Positions 1 through 5,382 of a stretch of DNA of 5,382 nt are shown piece by piece. Numbering within the stretch: position 1 is the first letter of the stretch; every line of letters starts with the position of its first letter. The DNA comes from Pusillimonas sp. UBA6240 (GTDB taxonomy: Bacteria > Pseudomonadota > Gammaproteobacteria > Burkholderiales > Burkholderiaceae_B), in assembly GCA_002441445.1 (NCBI GenBank), contig DJWC01000145.1, positions 20,721 through 26,102 on the forward strand. The letters run 5' to 3'. The position numbers and the translations under genes were made by a program. The notes under the pieces were generated by a model. That model searched no databases. It had not been told where the DNA came from and worked only from the letters and a program-made list of their open reading frames with translations.

Positions 1-2
1 CC

Positions 3-851
3 ATGCACGACTACATCCTGACCCTTTCCTGCCCGGACCGCATGGGCATCGTGCACAGCGTCACCGGCTGGCTGCTGGGCCTGCACGGCAACATCATCGA
101 TTCACAGCAGTTCGGCGACCTCGAAACCGCCACGTTTTTCCTGCGCGTCCATTTTTCACTGCCCAAAGCGGCGCGGACCGAAGAGCTGGAAAGCTCTTTC
201 TCCGCCGTCGCCCATCGCTACGACATGAAAGCGCGCATCCACGATGCGCGCCGCAAGGCGCGCGTGCTCATCCTCGTCAGCAAACAGGGCCACTGCCTGA
301 ACAGCCTGCTGTTCCGGGCGCACAGCGGCGAGCTGCCCGCCGAGATCGCCGGCATCGTCTCCAACCACCGCGACTATGCGGGCATGGCGCAAACCTACGG
401 GATTCCCTTCCACCATCTGCCGGTCAGCCCGGAAACGCGGCAGGAGCAAGAAGCGCAAATCCTCGACATCGTGCATCGCGAGCGCATAGACCTGGTCGTG
501 CTGGCGCGCTACATGCAGATTCTGTCCGACCACTTGTGCAAGCAATTGTCCGGCCGGGCCATCAACATCCACCATAGCTTCCTGCCCAGCTTCAAGGGCG
601 CGCGGCCTTATCACCAGGCGCATGCGCGCGGCGTGAAAATCATCGGCGCCACCGCCCACTACGTCACGGCGGACCTGGACGAAGGGCCCATCATCGAGCA
701 GGACATCGAGCGCGTGGACCATGGCCTGAGCGCTTCGGACCTCGCGCGCGTGGGCAGCGACATCGAGTCGCTGGTGCTGTCGCGCGCGGTGCGCTGGCAT
801 GTGCAGCACCGCATCCTGCTGAACGGCCAGCGGACGGTGGTGTTCCGTTAA
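3..851 (+). CDS. purU: Formyltetrahydrofolate deformylase (PurU)
   Basis: This enzyme hydrolyses 10-formyltetrahydrofolate to formate and tetrahydrofolate in the cytoplasm. It balances the one-carbon pool and supplies formate for purine synthesis. The 282 residues match the usual PurU length (about 280). Residues 1 to about 80 form an ACT domain opening with the family signature YILTLSCPDRMGIV. In E. coli PurU this domain senses methionine and glycine. From about residue 87 (VLILVSK) comes a formyltransferase fold like that of PurN. The catalytic set is present: Asn188 and His190 in NIHHSFLP, then Asp226 in DLDEGPII. GARPYHQAHARGVKIIGATAHYV is also strongly conserved. The ATG lies only two bases inside the window, so the ribosome binding site and promoter are not visible and a start slightly further upstream cannot be excluded. 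The gene ends in TAA and converges on ggt. The family call is very secure. Confidence 0.96.
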   Translation: MHDYILTLSCPDRMGIVHSVTGWLLGLHGNIIDSQQFGDLETATFFLRVHFSLPKAARTEELESSFSAVAHRYDMKARIHDARRKARVLILVSKQGHCLNSLLFRAHSGELPAEIAGIVSNHRDYAGMAQTYGIPFHHLPVSPETRQEQEAQILDIVHRERIDLVVLARYMQILSDHLCKQLSGRAINIHHSFLPSFKGARPYHQAHARGVKIIGATAHYVTADLDEGPIIEQDIERVDHGLSASDLARVGSDIESLVLSRAVRWHVQHRILLNGQRTVVFR

Positions 852-861
852 TCACATCTCA

Positions 862-906
862 GGCGCGCCTCGGGCGCCGGAAGGGTATTGCCGCGAACGA
901 TGCGGC
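862..906. terminator. Possible bidirectional hairpins between convergent purU and ggt
   Basis: The 72-base gap between the two stop codons holds two short stems: GGCGC (862-866) pairing with GCGCC (874-878), and GCCGC (890-894) pairing with GCGGC (902-906). The first overlaps the self-complementary run AGGCGCGCCT (861-870). Neither is followed by a convincing T-run on either strand, so these may be weak or Rho-assisted ends rather than true intrinsic terminators. The position between convergent genes is the main argument for this call. Confidence 0.25.
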
Positions 907-923
907 TTGCGTTGGTCTCGCGG

Positions 924-2774
924 TCAATCTCCCGCCGCCAACCCCTCGCGGCGCGGGTCCGAGCCGCCCACCAAGCCCTGCGGCGTCAGCAGGATCCCCT
1001 GCAGGCCGCTGGGGAAATCGACCTCGCGCACCGCATGCCCCATGGCGCGCAAGCGGGGAGCCAGGCCATGCAGCGAGCTGCCTCGCTCCAGCTCGGTGTA
1101 ACGGTTGCGGCTGCCGCGATTGGGCAGCGCTATGGCCTGCTGCAAAGTAAGCCCCCAGTCCAGCACTCCCAGCAAGGTCTTGGCGACGTAGTTGATGATG
1201 GCCGCGCCGCCCGGCGAGCCGATGGCCAGATACGGCCTGCCGTCCTTGAGCACCAGCATGGGGGCCATGGAACTGCGCGGCCGCTTCCGCGCCTCCACGC
1301 GGTTCGCCACCGGCCGGCCTTGCGCATCGGCATCCGACAGCGAGAAGTCTGTCAACTGGTTATTGAGCAGAAAACCATGCACGAAAATCTTGCTGCCGAA
1401 TGCGGTTTCGATCGAACTGGTCATTGACACCACATTGCCCTGTGCATCCACCGCCGCCACGTGGGTGGTGGATGGCAGTTCGGGGGCGTCGCCCTCGCCG
1501 CGCACAGCCAGCTTGCCGGCTGGGTCGCCCGGCGGCGCGCGGCCCATGCTCTCGTCCGCCTGTATCAGCGCGGCGCGCCGCGCCAGGTAGTCCGGATCCA
1601 GCATGGCCTGGACGGGCACGTCGACGAAGTCCGGATCGGCCACATAAAGATCGCGGTCGGCGAAGGCCAGGCTGCCCGCCTCGGCGAAATAATGCACGGC
1701 GGCCAGCGTATCGGGCGGCAACGCGGCGATGGGCGTGTGCGACAAGATGCCCAGCATCTGCATCACGGCCAGCGGACCGGAGCTGGGCGGCGGCGCGCCG
1801 CACAAGGTATAGACCGCTTTGTACGGCATGCACAGCGCGCTGCGCTCTTGGGCGCGGTAGCTGGACAAATCATCCAGGCTCAAATCGCCCGGCACGGGAT
1901 GCCGGGCCACCGCGGCGACGATGTCGCGCGCAATGCGTCCTTCGTAGAATGCGGCCGGCCCGTGTTCGGCCACGCTGCGCAGCGTGGCCGCGTATGCGGG
2001 GTTTTTCAACGTATGGCCCACCGGCCAGGGCCGGCCCCGCCCGTCGTAGAAATAAGCGGCGGCCGCCGCTTGCCGCCGCAGCGCCTCATCTTTTTCCAGC
2101 AAGGCATGCAGGCGCGGCGACACCGCGAAGCCCTGTTCCGCCAGCGCGATGGCGGGCTCGAACAGGCGCGCCCAAGGCAGGCGGCCATGCCGCTCATGCA
2201 TCAAGGCCAGCGCGCGCAGCAAGCCGGGCACGCCGACGGAGCGGCCACTGTTGACCGCCTCCCAGAAGTCGATGGGCTTGCCGTCCCGCATGAACCGATC
2301 GCCGCGAGCCGCGGCCGGGGCCGTTTCACGGCCATCGTATGACAGCACCCGATGCGTATCCGCGTCGTAAGCGACGATGAATGCGCCGCCGCCTATGCCC
2401 GAAGACTGCGGCTCGACCAGATTCAGCACCAACTGCGCCGCAATGACGGCATCGGCGGCCGTACCGCCGTCGGCCAAGACCTGTACGCCGGCTTCCGTGG
2501 CGTATGGGTTGGCGCTGCTGACCATGTAATGGCGCGCATGAGCTTCGCCGCGGTCCGTCAGGCCAGTCGCGCTTTCGGGATTGAAATCCTCCTTGGACGT
2601 GATGTCCGCCGGCTGCGCGGATATGGCGCGGCCCGGCGCTTCCTGTGCGGGGTCGGCGACCAGCGCGGGCCATGCCGGCGCGGCCTGCATCAGCAGCAAT
2701 AGCAGGGACGCGGCGCAAGCGGCCCAGGACTTGGATAGTCGTTGGAAAACAGCGGAAACCGCGGCCTGCTTCAT
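924..2774 (-). CDS. ggt: Gamma-glutamyltransferase precursor, exported
   Basis: This N-terminal-nucleophile hydrolase cleaves the gamma-glutamyl bond of glutathione and related compounds and moves the group to water or an amino acid, normally in the periplasm. The 616-residue precursor starts with a signal peptide: basic residues to K15, a hydrophobic stretch with five leucines, and a likely cut after A32-P33-A34. Self-cleavage is expected before Thr436 in PELPSTTHVAAVD, giving a large subunit and a 181-residue small subunit. Counterparts of E. coli substrate-binding residues are visible: Arg149 (DGRETAP), Asp476 (NNQLTDFS), Ser501-Ser502 (RSSMAPML) and the GSPGG loop (519-523). The C-terminus has the typical GGSDPRREG. 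A lid-loop stretch follows Asp476, so the enzyme resembles the E. coli type. The precursor is slightly longer than the usual 580, because of a spacer between the signal peptide and residue 80. The start is fixed by a near-perfect ribosome site. It lies 103 bases downstream of the LysR gene on the same strand. Confidence 0.96.
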   Translation of the reverse strand: MKQAAVSAVFQRLSKSWAACAASLLLLLMQAAPAWPALVADPAQEAPGRAISAQPADITSKEDFNPESATGLTDRGEAHARHYMVSSANPYATEAGVQVLADGGTAADAVIAAQLVLNLVEPQSSGIGGGAFIVAYDADTHRVLSYDGRETAPAAARGDRFMRDGKPIDFWEAVNSGRSVGVPGLLRALALMHERHGRLPWARLFEPAIALAEQGFAVSPRLHALLEKDEALRRQAAAAAYFYDGRGRPWPVGHTLKNPAYAATLRSVAEHGPAAFYEGRIARDIVAAVARHPVPGDLSLDDLSSYRAQERSALCMPYKAVYTLCGAPPPSSGPLAVMQMLGILSHTPIAALPPDTLAAVHYFAEAGSLAFADRDLYVADPDFVDVPVQAMLDPDYLARRAALIQADESMGRAPPGDPAGKLAVRGEGDAPELPSTTHVAAVDAQGNVVSMTSSIETAFGSKIFVHGFLLNNQLTDFSLSDADAQGRPVANRVEARKRPRSSMAPMLVLKDGRPYLAIGSPGGAAIINYVAKTLLGVLDWGLTLQQAIALPNRGSRNRYTELERGSSLHGLAPRLRAMGHAVREVDFPSGLQGILLTPQGLVGGSDPRREGLAAGD

Positions 2775-2783
2775 TCTTGTACG

Positions 2784-2792
2784 CCTCCTTTT
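2784..2792 (-). promoter_or_regulatory. Strong Shine-Dalgarno of ggt
   Basis: Read on the minus strand this is AAAAGGAGG, nine bases before the ATG at 2774. It is an almost full match to the 16S rRNA tail. It decides the ggt start and indicates efficient translation independent of the upstream regulator gene. Confidence 0.85.
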
Positions 2793-2825
2793 CTCATCGC
2801 GGGCCCGCCTCGCAAATACCGGGCT

Positions 2826-2847
2826 GAAACAGAAGCGCAGCGGCGCT
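2826..2847 (-). terminator. Weak hairpin with short T-rich tail between the LysR gene and ggt
   Basis: On the minus strand AGCGC (2847-2843), a four-base loop and GCGCT (2838-2834) are followed by TCTGTTTC. The stem is only five pairs and the T-run is broken, so at best it gives partial termination or attenuation between the regulator and ggt. It could be chance in GC-rich DNA. No convincing -35/-10 pair for ggt was found in the rest of this 103-base gap. Confidence 0.2.
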
Positions 2848-2877
2848 CTCCATCCCGCATCTCGCGAGTTCGCCCGT

Positions 2878-3801
2878 TCACGTCGCCGTTCCTTCCGATG
2901 CCGCCGCGGCGTGCTCCGCCGCCATGCCGGCCAGCCAGGATTCGAAGGCCGACAGCGCGCCGCTGCGCTCGCTGGACGACGGGTAGCCGAAAAAATAGGC
3001 TTCCGCCACTTTCAGCACGCCCGGCGAAGGCGCCGCCAGGCGCCCGGCGGCCAACTCGTCCTGAACCAGGAAGCGCGGCACCAGAGCGACCCCCAGCCCC
3101 GCCTCGACGGCGGCCAGAGTCAGCGTGAAGAGCTCATAGCGCGGGCCGGCGCTCATCCATGGCAGATATTCCAGGCCCTGCGCGTCATACCACTGGCGCC
3201 ATGCGTCCGGCCGCGACAGCATATGCAGGTGGGGCAAAGACGCCATTTCCTCGACGCCCGCGGGTCCGGCGGGCAGCAGTTCGGGCAGGCAGACCGGCAC
3301 CAGTTCGCCTTCGTCGAACAGCTTGATGCCGGTAGTCTGGGGCCACATTTGCGCGGCATGGTAGATCGCGGCGTCGTAGGGGTGGTCCGCAAACTGGAAA
3401 GGCAGGGTGCGCACCGACAGGCTGACGGCGATATCGCCGTGCAGCCGCTGGAAACCCGCCAGCCTGGGCAGCAGCCAGGTGGCCGCCATGGTCGGCAGCA
3501 CGGCGATATGCAGGCTGCGCCCCATGCCCGCGCGCGAAATCAGGCCGAAGGTGTCTTTTTCCAGTTGCTCCAGGTGATGCCGCACCCGGGCCGCATATTC
3601 TTCGCCCGCGTCCGTCAAGGCGATTCGCCGCCGCACACGGGTCAGCAACTGCACGCCCAGCCGCTCTTCCAGGCCGGTGACCTGGCGATAGACGGCGCTG
3701 TGGGTCAGGGCCAATTCATCCGCGGCGCGCGAGAACGACCCCAGCCGCGCCGTGGCTTCGAAAGCCTGCAAGGCTCCCAGATTCGGAATCCCGTTACGCA
3801 T
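2878..3801 (-). CDS. LysR-family transcriptional regulator, GcvA-like
   Basis: This is a LysR-type DNA-binding regulator of 307 residues, the normal family length. Residues 9-68 form the winged helix-turn-helix: LGALQAFEATARLGSFSRAADEL, then the recognition region THSAVYRQVTGLEERLGVQLLTR and the wing RRRIALTDAGEEY. The start resembles GcvA-like members (LNALRVFEAAAR). Residues from about 95 to 295 form the effector-binding domain, including PYDAAIYHA and ELVPVCLPELL, both typical of this branch. The frame stays open to an ATG at 3933. I chose 3801 because GAGGAGGGG lies six or seven bases before it, because MRNGIPNLGALQAFE is the family's usual N-terminus, and because the extra 44 residues merely translate DNA repeats. 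The gene is divergent from a thiamine-diphosphate enzyme gene and upstream of ggt, so either could be its target. Control of the divergent gene plus autoregulation is the usual pattern. The ligand cannot be told. Confidence 0.93.
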   Translation of the reverse strand: MRNGIPNLGALQAFEATARLGSFSRAADELALTHSAVYRQVTGLEERLGVQLLTRVRRRIALTDAGEEYAARVRHHLEQLEKDTFGLISRAGMGRSLHIAVLPTMAATWLLPRLAGFQRLHGDIAVSLSVRTLPFQFADHPYDAAIYHAAQMWPQTTGIKLFDEGELVPVCLPELLPAGPAGVEEMASLPHLHMLSRPDAWRQWYDAQGLEYLPWMSAGPRYELFTLTLAAVEAGLGVALVPRFLVQDELAAGRLAAPSPGVLKVAEAYFFGYPSSSERSGALSAFESWLAGMAAEHAAAASEGTAT

Positions 3802-3804
3802 CCG

Positions 3805-3813
3805 CCCCTCCTC
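3805..3813 (-). promoter_or_regulatory. Shine-Dalgarno deciding the LysR-gene start
   Basis: On the minus strand this reads GAGGAGGGG, with its GGAGG-like core six or seven bases before the ATG at 3801. No comparable motif was noticed before the upstream in-frame ATG at 3933, so this site supports the shorter 307-residue protein. Confidence 0.8.
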
Positions 3814-3824
3814 GACTCCGTTCT

Positions 3825-3837
3825 TGCGCAGTGCGCA
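3825..3837. promoter_or_regulatory. Candidate LysR box (T-N11-A dyad)
   Basis: The sequence TGCGCA-G-TGCGCA is a perfect dyad whose outer bases form T-N11-A, the core pattern known for LysR-family binding sites. It starts 24 bases upstream of the LysR-gene ATG, just beyond its Shine-Dalgarno, where binding could autorepress. It is unusually GC-rich for a LysR box. TGCGCA is itself self-complementary and common in GC-rich genomes, so chance is possible. Confidence 0.35.
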
Positions 3838-3872
3838 GTGTGGCCAGGCCGCGCCCGCGTCGCGGCCCGCTT

Positions 3873-3931
3873 GCCCGATCGCATGGCGCCCATTGCATAG
3901 CGTGCCCATTGCATGGCGCTTGTCGCATGGC
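3873..3931. repeat. About four imperfect tandem repeats, 14-16 base period
   Basis: Units begin at 3873 (GCCCGATCGCATGGC), 3888 (GCCCATTGCATAGC), 3904 (GCCCATTGCATGGC) and, more diverged, 3918 (GCTTGTCGCATGGC). The best unit contains CCAT-TGC-ATGG, itself a small dyad. The array lies wholly in the non-coding region between the divergent genes. It explains the repetitive residues (RHAMG, GRHAIG) that appear if the LysR frame is extended upstream. It may be a cluster of regulator sites or a simple duplication product. Confidence 0.6.
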
Positions 3932-3934
3932 ATG

Positions 3935-3946
3935 GGCCGGCCGGCC
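3935..3946. repeat. Self-complementary GGCC run
   Basis: Three GGCC tetramers in a row make a 12-base palindrome that separates the tandem repeats from the AT-rich promoter patch. It could form a cruciform or be incidental in GC-rich DNA. No function can be assigned. Confidence 0.4.
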
Positions 3947-3954
3947 TATCGTGC

Positions 3955-3986
3955 ATAATAGGCAAAACCTTGTGCAATTTTATCAA
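3955..3986 (-). promoter_or_regulatory. Tentative promoter of the LysR gene
   Basis: On the minus strand TTGATA (3986-3981, five of six matches to the -35 consensus) and TATTAT (3960-3955, five of six to the -10) are present. They are 20 bases apart, longer than the preferred 16-18. They sit in the only AT-rich patch of the control region, and the upstream element falls inside the 8+5+8 inverted repeat, which would suit autoregulation. The call is weak. Confidence 0.25.
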
Positions 3987-3992
3987 TTGCAC
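3972..3992. promoter_or_regulatory. Perfect 8+5+8 inverted repeat, likely operator
   Basis: GTGCAATT (3972-3979), a five-base spacer TTATC, and AATTGCAC (3985-3992) make a 21-base dyad spanning two helical turns, 32 bases before the ATG of the thiamine-diphosphate enzyme gene. Its position in the divergent region next to a LysR gene makes it the best candidate operator. The symmetric outer pair at the N11 spacing is A/T rather than the T/A expected of a canonical LysR box, so another regulator type is possible. The core ATTGCA also recurs in the tandem repeats at 3888 and 3904. Confidence 0.6.
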
Positions 3993-4013
3993 TGTGCGTG
4001 CCATGCACATTAT
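3987..4013 (+). promoter_or_regulatory. Tentative promoter of the thiamine-diphosphate enzyme gene
   Basis: TTGCAC (3987-3992) overlaps the right arm of the inverted repeat and CATTAT (4008-4013) could be a -10, with a 15-base spacer. If real, transcription would begin about 4020, giving a very short or no leader before the ATG at 4025. That would fit the missing Shine-Dalgarno. Both hexamers are poor matches, so an activator-dependent promoter or a different one is equally possible. Confidence 0.2.
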
Positions 4014-4024
4014 CCTCACTACCT

Positions 4025-5382
4025 ATGAACGAACGCTCCCACTCTGCCCCGCAACCCCGCCTGGGGGGCCACATCCTGGTCGATCAATTGGCGGCCCACG
4101 GCGTAAAACATGTGTTTTGCGTCCCCGGCGAAAGCTATCTGGCCGTCCTCGACGGATTGCATGACGCATCCATCGCCGTCACCGTTTGCCGCCAGGAAGG
4201 CGGGGCCGCCATGATGGCCGACGCCCACGGCAAACTGACCGGCGAACCGGGCATCTGCATGGTCACGCGCGGTCCGGGCGCATCCAACGCCATGGCGGGC
4301 GTGCACATCGCCCACCAGGACTCCACGCCGATGATACTCTTCGTCGGACAGATAGAGCGCGGCATGCGCGAGCGCGAGGCCTTCCAGGAAATGGACTACC
4401 GCGCGATCTTCGGCACTCAGGCCAAATGGGTGACCGAGATCGACCAGGTCGAGCGCATACCGGAATTGCTGTCGCGTGCCTTCCATGTCGCCACTTCGGG
4501 GCGCCCCGGCCCGGTGGTCATCGCGCTGCCCGAAGACATGCTGGTCGAAACGGCAGCGGTCGCCGACGCGCCCCGCTACCAGGTGGTGGAAAACGCCATG
4601 GCCGCCGCCCAGCAGGACGCGATCGCCCAGGCGCTGGGCCAGGCTCGCAAGCCCATCGCCATCCTGGGCGGAACGCGCTGGAACCAGGTGGCGGTCGATC
4701 AATTCGCGGCCTTCGCCGCCCAATGGCAGTTGCCGGTGGCCGTGCAGTTCCGGCGCCAGATGCTGTTCGACGTCACCCATCCCTGTTTCGCGGGCGATGT
4801 GGGCCTGGGCGGCAATCCGCAACTGATGCAATACATCAAGGACGCCGACCTGGTGCTGCTGGTGGGCGGGCGCATGTCCGAGATCGCCAGCCAGAGCTAT
4901 ACCCTGTTCGACATCCCAGTGCCCAGGCAGAAGTTGGTGCACGTCCACCCCGACGCCGGCGAGCTCAACCGCGTCTATCGCGCCGATATCGCCGTGAATG
5001 TATCGCCCGCCGCATTCGCCGCCGCGTTGGGGGGGCTGCAAGCCCCCGAGTCCGTGGCGTGGCGGGCGGAGCTGGACGCCATGCGGGCCAGCTATCTGGC
5101 CTGGTCCGACCCGGACGCCATCCGCCACCCGGGCGCACTGCAAATGGGTTCCGTCATGGCATATTTGCGCAAGACGCTGCCCGATGACGCCATCATGTGC
5201 AATGGCGCGGGCAATTACGCCACCTGGCTGCACCGCTTCCACCTCTTCAAGCGCTATGGCACGCAACTGGCGCCCACTTCCGGGTCCATGGGCTATGGGC
5301 TGCCCGCGGCAGTGGGCGCCAAGCGCATAGCGCCCGAGAAGATGGTGGTGTGCTTTGCCGGCGACGGCTGCTTCATGATGCA
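4025..5382 (+). CDS. Thiamine-diphosphate enzyme, acetolactate synthase-like (partial, 3' end missing)
   Basis: This 452-residue fragment of an IlvB-like thiamine-diphosphate enzyme runs off the window; the family averages about 550-570. Domain order is normal. The N-terminal pyrimidine-binding domain (about 13-180) holds FCVPGESYL and the catalytic-type Glu58 in CRQEGGAAMMADAHGK, followed by TRGPGASNAM, EAFQEMD (118-124) and RPGPVVIALPEDM. The central domain is about 192-325, with VLLVGGRMSEIASQSY. The C-terminal diphosphate-binding domain opens with the family motif TSGSMGYGLPAAVGAK, and the metal-binding motif begins at GDG (446-448). Acetolactate synthases have GARFDDR where this protein has GGRMSEI, and RGPG replaces their SGPG. 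It is therefore probably not the housekeeping enzyme, and its substrate (a 2-keto acid or related compound) is unknown. The start was chosen from the family N-terminus, but there is no Shine-Dalgarno; GTG at 3998 is an in-frame alternative. It is divergent from the LysR gene, its likely regulator. Confidence 0.9.
   Translation, partial: MNERSHSAPQPRLGGHILVDQLAAHGVKHVFCVPGESYLAVLDGLHDASIAVTVCRQEGGAAMMADAHGKLTGEPGICMVTRGPGASNAMAGVHIAHQDSTPMILFVGQIERGMREREAFQEMDYRAIFGTQAKWVTEIDQVERIPELLSRAFHVATSGRPGPVVIALPEDMLVETAAVADAPRYQVVENAMAAAQQDAIAQALGQARKPIAILGGTRWNQVAVDQFAAFAAQWQLPVAVQFRRQMLFDVTHPCFAGDVGLGGNPQLMQYIKDADLVLLVGGRMSEIASQSYTLFDIPVPRQKLVHVHPDAGELNRVYRADIAVNVSPAAFAAALGGLQAPESVAWRAELDAMRASYLAWSDPDAIRHPGALQMGSVMAYLRKTLPDDAIMCNGAGNYATWLHRFHLFKRYGTQLAPTSGSMGYGLPAAVGAKRIAPEKMVVCFAGDGCFMM

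Noticed and set aside
156..809. Minus-strand open frame opposite purU
   Set aside because: It is antisense to purU, which is supported by motifs along its entire length. The opposing product has no recognisable family.
1461..2342. Plus-strand open frames opposite ggt (also 1400-2254 and 888-1427)
   Set aside because: They are shadows of ggt codons in other frames, with low-complexity Arg/Ala/Pro-rich translations and no domain.
2705..2730. Possible lipoprotein cysteine (Cys20) in the Ggt signal peptide
   Set aside because: The cysteine precedes the hydrophobic core instead of following it and lacks a proper lipobox, so ordinary signal peptidase cleavage near residue 34 is more likely.
2581..3900. 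Long open frame (439 codons) on the plus strand over the LysR gene and the start of ggt
   Set aside because: It spans the antisense of two well-supported genes and the gap between them. The product is Arg/Gln/Gly-rich without family motifs.
3802..3933. 44-residue N-terminal extension of the LysR protein from the ATG at 3933
   Set aside because: The extension translates the tandem DNA repeats (RHAMG/GRHAIG), is not typical of the family, and is less favoured than the start at 3801 with its strong Shine-Dalgarno.
4019..5266. Long open frame (415 codons) on the minus strand opposite the thiamine-diphosphate enzyme gene
   Set aside because: It lies antisense to a clear enzyme-coding frame, and its translation is rich in H, G, R, V and A with no recognisable domain. 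It is an artefact of high-GC third codon positions.

Overview
The window is GC-rich (mostly in third codon positions) and densely coded. Codon use, protein style and the families present suggest a betaproteobacterium, most likely of the Alcaligenaceae (Bordetella/Achromobacter type). That placement comes from general resemblance only, not from a database search. No mobile element, CRISPR array, rRNA or tRNA is visible. Every gene looks intact except the last, which runs off the right edge.

Layout, left to right. (1) purU on + (3-851) encodes formyltetrahydrofolate deformylase, with an ACT domain and a formyltransferase-like domain. (2) A short convergent gap (852-923) holds two GC-rich hairpins and no obvious U-tract terminator. 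(3) ggt on - (924-2774) encodes an exported gamma-glutamyltransferase that keeps its autocatalytic Thr and substrate-binding residues. (4) A 103-base gap lies upstream of ggt. (5) A LysR-family regulator on - (2878-3801) resembles the GcvA-like branch. Its reading frame stays open to 3933, but the real start is almost certainly 3801, where a strong Shine-Dalgarno sits. (6) A 223-base divergent control region (3802-4024) carries a LysR-type T-N11-A dyad, about four imperfect tandem repeats of a 14-16 base unit, a 12-base GGCC self-complementary run, an AT-rich patch and a perfect 8+5+8 inverted repeat. (7) A thiamine-diphosphate enzyme of the acetolactate synthase (IlvB-like) superfamily on + (4025 to beyond 5382) is missing its last part, estimated at about 100 residues.

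How the parts relate. The divergent LysR/ThDP-enzyme pair is the classic arrangement in which a LysR protein controls both its own gene and the neighbouring catabolic or biosynthetic gene from shared sites. The substrate of the ThDP enzyme cannot be read from the sequence. ggt lies downstream of the regulator on the same strand and may be partly co-transcribed with it, though it has its own strong ribosome binding site. purU (one-carbon/purine supply) and ggt (glutathione and gamma-glutamyl scavenging) look like neighbours rather than pathway partners. I saw no clearly new system. The least ordinary part of the window is the repeat-rich control region at 3802-4024.
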